Shown here one piece after another: positions 32,520 through 40,500 of a DNA stretch of 43,727 bases. The notes below the pieces were generated by a model. That model had not been told where the DNA came from and made no database searches. It saw only the letters and a program-made list of their open reading frames with translations. The DNA lies in assembly GCA_964393605.1 (NCBI GenBank), contig CAYMUL010000027.1, forward strand, positions 1-43,727, written 5' to 3'. A program made the translations under genes and the position numbers. How positions within the stretch are numbered: position 1 is the stretch's first letter; each line of letters starts with the position of its first letter. Origin of the DNA: CAYMUL01 sp964393605 (GTDB taxonomy: Bacteria > Bacteroidota > Ignavibacteria > Ignavibacteriales > Ignavibacteriaceae).

Positions 32520-33530
32520 TTAAAATGTTAGCACAAATGGAGATGGTGAAAAGCAAAGAATAAACATTAAAATAGCAAACCAACCAATCGCTTTTCGTTT
32601 CGGATCGATTTCACTCTCGTCATAAACCGGCGGATGTTTTACTTTAATTACAAAGTAGAGAATTGCAGACCAGAAGAGCCACCCTGTCCAACCGAAATTT
32701 GTGCCGGAAACTAAAACCGATTCGACCACACCGCCCAAACCCAATAAAATCAATATTACCATTGCGATTGAAGAAATCTTCATCTGCGTTTCGCTTCCGA
32801 ACATTGCATAGATGATATGTCCGCCATCCAACTGCCCGACCGGAACTAAGTTCATCGATGTAACAAATAAACCAAACCAACCGACACACAAATAAGGATA
32901 ATGATAAATCTCCGACATCGGCGGGATGAAATCTCCGCTATTTGTTAATAACTCACGCATGAATGAAAATAAAATGCTATCGCCAAAACTTAAACTAATC
33001 GCGTTCTTCCCATAGCTTGCCTCAAAATAGTCGGGATGAATATTCAACAGATAATCTATCGTAGGAAGATGAGTGAAACCGTAAATCAAAATTCCTAAAC
33101 ACGCGACGAAGCCTGCAATTGGTCCGTACACGCCAATATCAAACATTGCTTTCTTATTTAGGATCAGCGATTTAGTTTTAATCACCGCGCCGAATGTTCC
33201 GAAATTTAGGAATCCATCAATCGCCGGAAATGGAAGAAAGTAAGGAAGTGTTGTTTTAACTTTGTGATACATCGATGCGAAGTAGTGTCCGAATTCATGA
33301 CAACCGAGTACAAATAAAATAGATAACGAATACGGCAATCCTTTGGCGAGAGACGAAAACTCAATTGTAGCAAACTGCCCGGAAGCCCACTCAACACCGG
33401 CGATTGTGGTTGTGAACAATGTTAGTAGAAATAGAAAAAGCGGAATTAAAATATCTTTCATTTTAACTTTTATGTTGCTGTCTTCGTGCTTATTAATTTC
33501 TGAAAAAGGGTCTGTGTCTATCTTTGGCAT
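32520..33530 (-). CDS. Site-2 protease family (M50) membrane metalloprotease
   Basis: 336 residues with about 7-8 hydrophobic segments. The zinc motif HEFGH is at 78-82 inside a helix (FVLGCHEFGHYFASMYH) and the second conserved motif NLVPVGQLDGGH is at 227-238, together giving the active site of intramembrane proteases. There is no PDZ domain, unlike RseP. The layout GTFGAVIKTKSLILNKKAMFDIGVYGPIAG is typical of the EGY-like/site-2 subgroup. The substrate is unknown, though surface-stress signalling is the usual theme. The start overlaps the stop of the outer-membrane protein gene (TAATG). Confidence 0.9.
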   Translation of the reverse strand: MPKIDTDPFSEINKHEDSNIKVKMKDILIPLFLFLLTLFTTTIAGVEWASGQFATIEFSSLAKGLPYSLSILFVLGCHEFGHYFASMYHKVKTTLPYFLPFPAIDGFLNFGTFGAVIKTKSLILNKKAMFDIGVYGPIAGFVACLGILIYGFTHLPTIDYLLNIHPDYFEASYGKNAISLSFGDSILFSFMRELLTNSGDFIPPMSEIYHYPYLCVGWFGLFVTSMNLVPVGQLDGGHIIYAMFGSETQMKISSIAMVILILLGLGGVVESVLVSGTNFGWTGWLFWSAILYFVIKVKHPPVYDESEIDPKRKAIGWFAILMFILCFSPSPFVLTF

Positions 33531-34351
33531 TAAATCTCAATATTAAAAACAAAACTGAAATGATTTTCCTTCACATCGAAATATTCGCCGTGAATACTCG
33601 TGCCGTTGAAATACTTGAAGTAGAGAGTTTTCCCCGGCGAATATTTTTTTCCGAATTTAACTCCGAGTGCAACTTCCGTTTGGCTTTCTGAATTTTGTTG
33701 TGAAAAGAATTTAAAATCTACTCCGTAAAAAACATAAAGCATGTCTTTAATTATTTCGAGAGGATAACCATCACTTCCAAATTGTAAAATAGATTTCCCG
33801 ATGTTTTCGGGTGTTGTATGAAAGAGATAAGTTCCGCCGGCATAAAATCTATAATCTTGTAAAGAATAAAATCCGAGCAACTCAAAAAATTCACGGCTAT
33901 ACACAATAGGATTTCTGCCATCGCGCCATGAACCTGAAGTGCCGTTGAAATGTCCATCAACAAAATGCGCGCTGATGTGGCTCAATCTCAATCTTCCGCC
34001 GAGCGAACTTTTCGCTTCAGATTTTTTATAAGTAAAATTTATGCCAAATAAATAATCAACTGCATCGACGGGAAAGTGGAAATCTTTTTCTCCCCTTAAC
34101 TTTGTGAAAGTAAAAAAATCTGCACCCAAACCGAAGATTTCATGCGGCGATTTTTTCCAATGAATTATTTCGCGGGAATTGCCGATGTCCAATCGTAAAT
34201 TATTTTGGTTCAACTCAAAGGCAGTTCCCATTCGAGCTTCCAAAAAATTTGCTTTGAAATGATGCACGTTCATATCGGAAGGGAAAAATTCGGTTGACTG
34301 CCCAAAGACCGATAAATAAAGGGAGATAAGAAGTATGAATAATTTTTTCAA
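33530..34351 (-). CDS. Predicted outer-membrane beta-barrel, possibly DUF1207-like
   Basis: 273 residues. Signal peptide MKKLFILLISLYLSVFGQ, then alternating amphipathic strands (LRLDIGNSREI, LGADFFTFTKL, YRFYAGGTYLF, TEVALGVKFG) and an aromatic C-terminal strand (FSFVFNIEI), the look of an outer-membrane barrel. The FFPSDMNV...NFLEARMGT and IGNS patterns recall DUF1207 proteins, which I cannot confirm. It begins with TTG at 34351, overlapping the radical SAM stop by 4 bp, so translation likely depends on the upstream gene. Confidence 0.65.
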   Translation of the reverse strand: MKKLFILLISLYLSVFGQSTEFFPSDMNVHHFKANFLEARMGTAFELNQNNLRLDIGNSREIIHWKKSPHEIFGLGADFFTFTKLRGEKDFHFPVDAVDYLFGINFTYKKSEAKSSLGGRLRLSHISAHFVDGHFNGTSGSWRDGRNPIVYSREFFELLGFYSLQDYRFYAGGTYLFHTTPENIGKSILQFGSDGYPLEIIKDMLYVFYGVDFKFFSQQNSESQTEVALGVKFGKKYSPGKTLYFKYFNGTSIHGEYFDVKENHFSFVFNIEI

Positions 34352-35337
34352 ACTTTAACGTTTCTATTTTTTCTTGTTAATTTTTGTTTGACAAGTTTTT
34401 GATAACCGTATTTCAATTTCGATGATAAACTGAGTATTCCATAAATATTTGTCGGGAAAGCAAATGAAGGTTCGAAGTAGCAATTGACGGTGCAACCTTC
34501 GCAAAAGTCAAATCGTCCTTCCATTTTTTTATAATATTTCACTTCATCACTTGCACGAATTTCGGAAATAGTTTTTTCAATTTTTATTTTTTTGTTTGCG
34601 AAATGATAGCACGGAAGTATCACTTCGTTTGCAGGAGAGATCACAACAACCCGCGAAACTGCTTTGCACAATGGAGAATCTATATGATTGCCGCCGGCTT
34701 TCCGCAGTTTCAAATATGAATCGTTCATATAAATATTCAATTTACCCGAACAGAATTCTCTGATGAAATCGATTGCTTCGTCGCTCAATCCTTCATTTCC
34801 AAAATAACTGAAAACCGGATTGACGAGCAAAACAATTTCGTGTTTGAGTGCGAGATCATACATCGTCGGAAGATGCTTATAAGTTTCATTGGTTACGGTG
34901 AATAACAAATCGGGAAATTCACCGAGAGATTTTGCAATCGCAATGCTTTCAAAAACTTTATCGTAGCACCTCACTTTTCTTATTTGATCATGCTCTTCGC
35001 GAATTGGAGAGTCGAGCGAAAAGTGGAGAAGGTTAATATTACCCGCAAGTTTTTCCGCAAACTTCGGGTAAAGCAAAGTATTAGTAGTAATACTTGTTTG
35101 CATTTTTAAAGATCGAGCAAATGCCGCAAAGTCCGCAACATCCTTATGTAATAAGGGTTCTCCACCGGTTAGATCGATAAACTTTACACCGTGATTTGCA
35201 AGTTCAGCAACATTCTTTTCAAAATCTTTTCTCAATGCAAAAGGAGAATTTTTAAATTGTGAGTGATCAGCGAAATGACAGAACTCGCAATAAGCATTGC
35301 ACCGATAAGTTAAATAATAATTACAGAGCAGTAGCAT
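34348..35337 (-). CDS. Radical SAM protein with C-terminal cysteine cluster
   Basis: 329 residues from ATG 35337, chosen because GGGGAG stands 9 bases upstream and the ATG overlaps the GT2 stop (TAATG). The [4Fe-4S] site CxxxCxxC is Cys13-Cys17-Cys20 (YRCNAYCEFC), followed by DLTGGEPLLHKD and ITTNTLL, the usual SAM-binding strands. The C-terminal part has additional cysteines (SPLCKAV, LPCYHF, CEGCTVNCYFEP), resembling a SPASM or twitch auxiliary-cluster domain as in peptide- or sugar-modifying enzymes. The substrate is not known. Sitting between a GT2 and a secreted barrel, it may modify a glycan precursor or surface protein. Confidence 0.85.
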   Translation of the reverse strand: MLLLCNYYLTYRCNAYCEFCHFADHSQFKNSPFALRKDFEKNVAELANHGVKFIDLTGGEPLLHKDVADFAAFARSLKMQTSITTNTLLYPKFAEKLAGNINLLHFSLDSPIREEHDQIRKVRCYDKVFESIAIAKSLGEFPDLLFTVTNETYKHLPTMYDLALKHEIVLLVNPVFSYFGNEGLSDEAIDFIREFCSGKLNIYMNDSYLKLRKAGGNHIDSPLCKAVSRVVVISPANEVILPCYHFANKKIKIEKTISEIRASDEVKYYKKMEGRFDFCEGCTVNCYFEPSFAFPTNIYGILSLSSKLKYGYQKLVKQKLTRKNRNVKV

Positions 35338-36428
35338 TAATACTTTCTCCCCTTCCATTCAACTTTTTGATCGACAAATACAACAAGCGGAAGAACGATT
35401 ACGTAAATCAAATAATAGAGTTGAAATTGGAAAAAATATTTCATCGAATTTTTCAATCGAAGTTTTGAAGAAACCATCTTGAGCAAAAGATAATCCGACA
35501 GAACTTTTAAAAAAAGAAGTGAAAGCCCGACACTGCTATAAAAAAAAGGTAATAGTAAAATGCAAAGGTGTGAAACAAAGCCGCTAACCAGCACAGTGTA
35601 ACCGGTAACGGGCACGCGCAAACCGCCCACTCCCCATCTCTTCTTCTGACGTTTTAAACTTTTCCAATCTTTACAAGCGAGTGAAGTAACAAGCGCATCT
35701 GCATCAAGCGGATAAACTAATTTATATTTTTTTAGTTTGTGAATTGCATCGAGCAAAACGAAATCTTCCGTTACGCTGAACGGTAAATTTTGATAACCAC
35801 CGACTTCGTCATACGCTTTTTTTCGGTATGACATATTATTTCCGATGCAGGTGATTGGGTTGTTAATATTTATACAACCGGATGCAACAGTGAGCAAAAA
35901 TAAAAAATCCAAATTCTGCATTCCGCTAAAACCATCAACTGCAAGTTGATCGGTGTAGCCGTTGACTACAGCGACATCACAGGTGTAATATGATGCAATT
36001 GTTTCTGCCCACTTTGGTGAAACGGCGCAATCGGCATCGGTGGTGAGTATAATTTCGTTATTGACGGAAGCGATTCCGTTTGCCAACGCATTTGTTTTTC
36101 CACGAAGTTTTCCGAATTCTTTCTCCGCATTAATTTTTCTGAAGCGATTTTTTCCGGCAATGAAATTATCAATTATTTCTTCAGTGCGATCGGTAGAATG
36201 ATCATTCACTAAAATGATTTCCAGTTTCCCTTCGGGATAAGTGAGTTTATCGAGCGATTCCAGACAGCGAAGAATATTTTCTTCTTCGTTGCGAGCGGCT
36301 ACAATGACCGATGCAGTCGGAAGTTCTTCACGCGTACGTCGTGGAAATTTTTTATTCGCACCGATTAAGAAAACTGCAGTTTGAATGAAATAGCCCGCGA
36401 CTGCGAGCGCAAATATTATTTCAAACAT
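35337..36428 (-). CDS. Membrane glycosyltransferase family 2
   Basis: 363 residues. One N-terminal helix, then a GT-A domain: ASVIVAARNEEENILRCLESL, LVNDHSTDRTEEI, TTDADCAVSPKWAE (DxD) and the late acceptor motifs TEDFVLLDAI and KRQKKRWGVGGL, which correspond to the ED and Q/RxxRW motifs of processive or polyprenyl GT2s. Three or four C-terminal helices follow. Its start overlaps the deacetylase remnant by 13 bp. A deacetylase followed by a GT2 recalls PgaB/PgaC or NodB/NodC type amino-sugar polymer loci, although the deacetylase is broken here. Confidence 0.87.
   Translation of the reverse strand: MFEIIFALAVAGYFIQTAVFLIGANKKFPRRTREELPTASVIVAARNEEENILRCLESLDKLTYPEGKLEIILVNDHSTDRTEEIIDNFIAGKNRFRKINAEKEFGKLRGKTNALANGIASVNNEIILTTDADCAVSPKWAETIASYYTCDVAVVNGYTDQLAVDGFSGMQNLDFLFLLTVASGCININNPITCIGNNMSYRKKAYDEVGGYQNLPFSVTEDFVLLDAIHKLKKYKLVYPLDADALVTSLACKDWKSLKRQKKRWGVGGLRVPVTGYTVLVSGFVSHLCILLLPFFYSSVGLSLLFLKVLSDYLLLKMVSSKLRLKNSMKYFFQFQLYYLIYVIVLPLVVFVDQKVEWKGRKY
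35347..35352 (-). promoter_or_regulatory. Strong ribosome-binding site deciding the radical SAM start
   Basis: GGGGAG on the minus strand, 9 bases before ATG 35337, inside the last codons of the GT2 gene. It excludes the ATG at 35358, which lies upstream of this site. Confidence 0.7.
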
Positions 36429-36781
36429 TCCTGTGTTTCTCCGATTGTAAAATTGTTTTTTGTTGCGGTTTCAATGAGATTGTTGATTGAGTCTTTGATG
36501 ATTGTTTTGTTTTCCACCCGATCATGAAAAACAACGATTGAATTATTAGTCAAATATTTCGCGAGGGCAAATTTAACTACTTTCAAATCGTTATTATAGT
36601 CTTTTGTTAATAGAGACCACATTACGTTTTGCATTTTTAATTTTTTAAGAATTGAATTCAATCCGAAAGTAAAAATACCGCGCGGCGGACGAAAATATTT
36701 TGGAAAATATGAAAATGAGTCTTCGAGATCTTTTCTGAATTTTGAAATCTCATCGGCAATTGTTTTCCTTACTTGTCCAAA
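36416..36781 (-). pseudogene. 5'-truncated NodB polysaccharide deacetylase
   Basis: The frame runs without interruption from TAA at 36782-36784 to the stop at 36416, about 121 codons, but without a good start near its beginning. The translation FGQVRKTIADEISKF...KYFRPPRGIFTFGLN...VMWSLLTKDY...NNSIVVFHD is the C-terminal half of a NodB domain: motif 3 (RPPRG), motif 4 (the W-S-x-x-x-x-D region) and motif 5 (VVFHD). Motifs 1 and 2 (the metal-binding DD and HxxxH) are missing, so it cannot be active as it stands. A later TTG at 36661 could only give an 81-residue fragment. It lies directly upstream of, and overlaps, the GT2 gene. Confidence 0.82.
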
Positions 36782-36819
36782 TTAGCCCTGCAAAAGTTTT
36801 AACTACCCAAGTAATTTTA

Positions 36820-36879
36820 CAGCCTCGAAAGTGTTTAGCGTTAATTGTCAGAACACAGGAACGACACTTGCGTAGGCTG
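36820..36879. repeat. Imperfect 60-nt inverted repeat between two genes
   Basis: cagcct (36820-36825) pairs with aggctg (36874-36879), and aagtg (36829-36833) pairs with cactt (36865-36869), with a bulged interior. The words ctgcaaaagt and ctgcaaaaagt also form a direct repeat at about 36788 and 36877. It occupies the 130-bp gap where the deacetylase frame is cut off. No T run follows, so it is not a normal terminator. Confidence 0.6.
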
Positions 36880-36911
36880 CAAAAAGTGAATGAGTTGGAA
36901 AAGTGAAGCGG

Positions 36912-37523
36912 TCATCTTTTCCCGTAGTAGAGTTTTCGAATTGCTTCAAGGACTTTTAACCCGAATCTATTCACTTGCGGATTTTTGTTGGGTTTGCGTT
37001 CGCTTCCATCCGTTTTGAATATCCCTGTTGAATAAAGCGTGGCTTGTATTTCCGGTTTTTCTTCTATCGAAAATTTCTCTGCTTCCCATCGTGAAATTAT
37101 TATGCGCAGGTACGCCGCCGCATATAAAATGTTTAGCGAATCATTTACTAATTTTTTGATTATTTCTTCTTTGCTCTTGCTTTCGCTCAAAATATTTTTG
37201 TACTTTCTCCCGGGAAAAAAACGACTTGCTTCATCCTCAAGTTGCAACTCAATCCAATAAGCTGTTTTCATTTTTACTTGACAAAATCCGATCGAGCTAT
37301 TCAATCCGGCATTTGCAAAAAGTACGTCAAGGGCATCATCTTCCCATGTATAGTTTAATGTTCTTTCCGCAAAAATAATTGCTGAAAGATATTCGGTTTT
37401 AACGCTGAATAATTTTGCGGCTAACTCTATTTGAGATTGTTTTTCTTTAATTTTCTTGAGAGTGGTTTCCGGCTTTTCAATCCGTATTGCGAGAAGAAGG
37501 ATGAGAATTATTAGAATTGGCAT
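36912..37523 (-). CDS. Lysozyme-like, probable lytic transglycosylase
   Basis: 203 residues beginning with a membrane segment (MPILIILILLLAIRI), preceded by a strong GGAGG. The soluble part, AAKLFSVKTEYLSAIIFAERTLNY with candidate catalytic Glu53, then NSSIGFCQVKMKTAYWI in the position of the GLMQI-P-TA motif, and the helical NILYAAAYLRIIISRWE, fits the lysozyme-like fold of SLT-type transglycosylases. The usual GLMQ signature is replaced by GFCQVK, so assignment to a family is tentative. Such enzymes cleave peptidoglycan, which may help large surface proteins or polysaccharide machinery to cross the wall. Confidence 0.65.
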   Translation of the reverse strand: MPILIILILLLAIRIEKPETTLKKIKEKQSQIELAAKLFSVKTEYLSAIIFAERTLNYTWEDDALDVLFANAGLNSSIGFCQVKMKTAYWIELQLEDEASRFFPGRKYKNILSESKSKEEIIKKLVNDSLNILYAAAYLRIIISRWEAEKFSIEEKPEIQATLYSTGIFKTDGSERKPNKNPQVNRFGLKVLEAIRKLYYGKR

Positions 37524-37529
37524 ATTTGT

Positions 37530-37534
37530 CCTCC
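37530..37534 (-). promoter_or_regulatory. GGAGG ribosome-binding site of the lysozyme-like gene
   Basis: Consensus GGAGG on the minus strand, 6 bases before ATG 37523. It is among the strongest in the window and fixes the start codon. Confidence 0.75.
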
Positions 37535-37544
37535 GCTTCTACAA

Positions 37545-37574
37545 CCTTCCTCTACACTCCGAAGCAGAGGAAGG
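37545..37574 (-). other. Intercistronic hairpin
   Basis: Perfect 9-bp stem ccttcctct (37545-37553) with agaggaagg (37566-37574) and a 12-base loop, located between the giant T9SS gene and the lysozyme-like gene. No T run follows on the minus strand, so it is more likely an RNA-stability or processing element than a terminator. Confidence 0.6.
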
Positions 37575-37587
37575 CTGAGAATCCAAT

Positions 37588-40500
37588 TCACTTCAATAGC
37601 ATCAACTTGGAAACTTTATCAAATAATTTTCCATCTGGTTTTACGGCAGTCAACCTATAAATGTATATTCCGCTTGCAAGGTTACGGGCATTGAACGTTA
37701 CATTGTAGTAACCAGCAGACTGAATTTCATTTACCAATTCCGTTACTCTCGTTCCGAGTATATCATAAATTGTTATTTGAACTTTACTCTCCTCAGGTAT
37801 TCCGTAACTAATAGTCGTGCTCGGATTAAATGGATTCGGATAATTGCCGCGCAATTCATATTCTTTTGGTAAATTATCTGCGCCAGTTACAACCATGTTC
37901 TCCGAACCAAGATTTACCTTCGATAACATATTTCCACCTTGCTGTTCATCTCCCAAAAATCTATGAGCCTCGAGTGCTGTGTGCGTACCGGGAAAAAGTG
38001 AATCCAGTTGATTTGAAATATCTCTCGCCAATTGTTTATTCTTCTGTTCTTTAAAATAATAGATGAATTTATCGAACAATACTGCTTCCAAAATTTGTTC
38101 GCCTGAATACTTGGCGATAATTCTGTCAAGATTTTCTATGCGAAGATTTCTCTCGAAGCCCGCAAGTATTTTTTCCGCAGATGCATACAACTTCTTTTTC
38201 GCTTTCTTGTTTGAAAGTTTCTTAAAGAAGCCTTTCAATGAGTCGTTATCTCCTCTTCGGCTTGCCTGCCAAAGTAAATCAACCGCGTAATGGGTTAGCG
38301 ATGAGTCCGGATATTCTTCGATTACATCTTTACATATTTTTTGCGCCTGTTTGTATTTCTTTACTTCTATAAGATTCCTTGCATAAAGCAGTTTCCATTT
38401 TATGCACCAATCGTTTTGGAATCCCAATTCTTTTTCTTCAGTTGTAACCTTTGAGTCAAAACCTCTTTGAGCAAACTTACTATCAAAGGCTAACTCTTCG
38501 GGGGAGTTTTTCATATTATTCAGATTGTTAAACGGCGGCGACTCGAGGTATGGCTCGTAATCTATATTCGAATTATAACTGTAAAACTTACCGGCAAATG
38601 AGTCCCACCAATTATTCTCCGCAAGTATTTCACAATCGTTTAATGCTTCGATATGATACGAAGTTTGATTTACAAAACTGTTGTTACCACCAAAAGCTAT
38701 GCAGCCAGTCCTTCCGAGAAATGGATTTGATGAAAAGTTTGCAAACAATCCGATTGAGTTATTATGTATATAGTTATTACCATAAGTCTCTGCATAACCA
38801 AGATATGGCGATGAATACTGATCGCAGAAAAGAGCCATTCCATTATCATACAACTCATTACCAATTATGTATGGGGAGGATTGATACATCGAAATACCAT
38901 ACCAGTAACAGTCGCGTATTTTATTATCCATCAGCCAGCTATCTTCATTGGCGTAATTTGTTCGGTAAAGATAGATGCCTCTTCCGCAGTTCGAAATTTC
39001 GCAATTGTTTATATCGGCGTTTGTTTCATTAATTGTAATGCCGATGTATGCGTTATCTATCACCGAGTAAGAAATATTTGCAGTTCCGCCCTGGTTTATT
39101 TTTATTCCGTTTTGATATTCATAATCGGGGGAAATGAAATTGAAACCTATTTTGTTGTAATATTCGCCATTGCTAATGAGCGAACCATCAATTATTAGCG
39201 AGGCGTTATTCTTGAAACTTAATAATGCGCCCGGTTCGATTGATAAAGTAATATCACGCGGCACAATAACATCACCCCATATCTCGATATTTCCACACCA
39301 TGTCTCATCGGAAGTTAAAGCGCCGATTTGAGTAATACCATTAACTGATTTTGATAAAGAGATTTCAGTGTTATTAAAAGAATCATGTACATCACATCGT
39401 AAAGTAAAAGTAGTATTGCCGTCATTAACAGGCAGAATTAACTGATTTGAGTTTCCGGATAATGGTACCCAACTATGATTTGAGCCTTTACGAATGAACC
39501 ATGAATATGTAAAATCGCCTGAGCCGCTCTGAATATCAACATTGAATGTTAAGTCAGAACAATTTGAAAACTGGGAGGGACCGTTAAGCGCCCCGGAAAC
39601 CGGAAGCGCAAAATGGAAATTATACTCCAACGGAGTCATTTGCCAATCCCCATAGTTATCATTATCCTGTGGCTCAACAAATATTTTTGCAGTGTACATA
39701 CCTACTTCGCTCGGTAAGTAGGGATTGCAGAATTGAAAAATTGGCCAATCCTTATTGCAATCAAAATTGAAATCTGTCATAACTCTGTTTATCAAGTTAG
39801 CTTTGTAATAATGAAGGTCTATATTAACCTTGCTTCGTGTTAAAAAAGTCCCATAAATATTTGTATTTATCGGAGAGCAGAATGATGGAACATTATATCT
39901 TGCAAAAATATTTCTGAGTTCAGCGCCTTCATAGTAAGTGTTAATCCCGTTAATACTATTCCAATCGTCAATTGTCATTAAACCATAATAACCACCATAG
40001 CTATTTGACATAGCTGTTGAAATCATATTCAAAGGTTTATTCCATTGAACTATGTTATTCAGATAACTCAATGAGCCAAGATATCCTGACTTGACGTTTA
40101 GAATATGAAAACATTTATTTCTTTCATCACTCACCCAGATTGATTCATTTGAACGCCCAAGAAAATAACTTAATGAATTTAGAGTTACGTCTAAACTTTG
40201 TGAAAATGTATATTCAAAGAAATCACAAAGTATTTCTTCTCCTTGAATATTAAAAATATCGGTTATAAAGATTATCCGTTTTTTGTTTTGATCAATTAAC
40301 CCAATGGTGAAATTGTTCCATGGATTTTGGGGAACAACTATCTTTGATGGATTATTTATGCTTATTATTTCCCCGGTAGAATTGTTACGAAAGCTAGTGT
40401 ATTTTGCTACTTGAGCGCCTTCCCAATTAAGTTTGTAAATTGCATTACCCAATTCATCGGCTACCCAAATTTTATCATCTGTAACAATATCTGGAGTAGA

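Noticed and set aside
36820..36879. Integron attC site
   Set aside because: The inverted arms lack recognisable RYYYAAC and GTTRRRY core boxes, and no integrase gene is present.
38550..39032. 160-codon plus-strand open frame inside the giant T9SS gene
   Set aside because: It is antisense to the beta-helix and TPR region, is rich in Tyr, His and Ser and matches no family.
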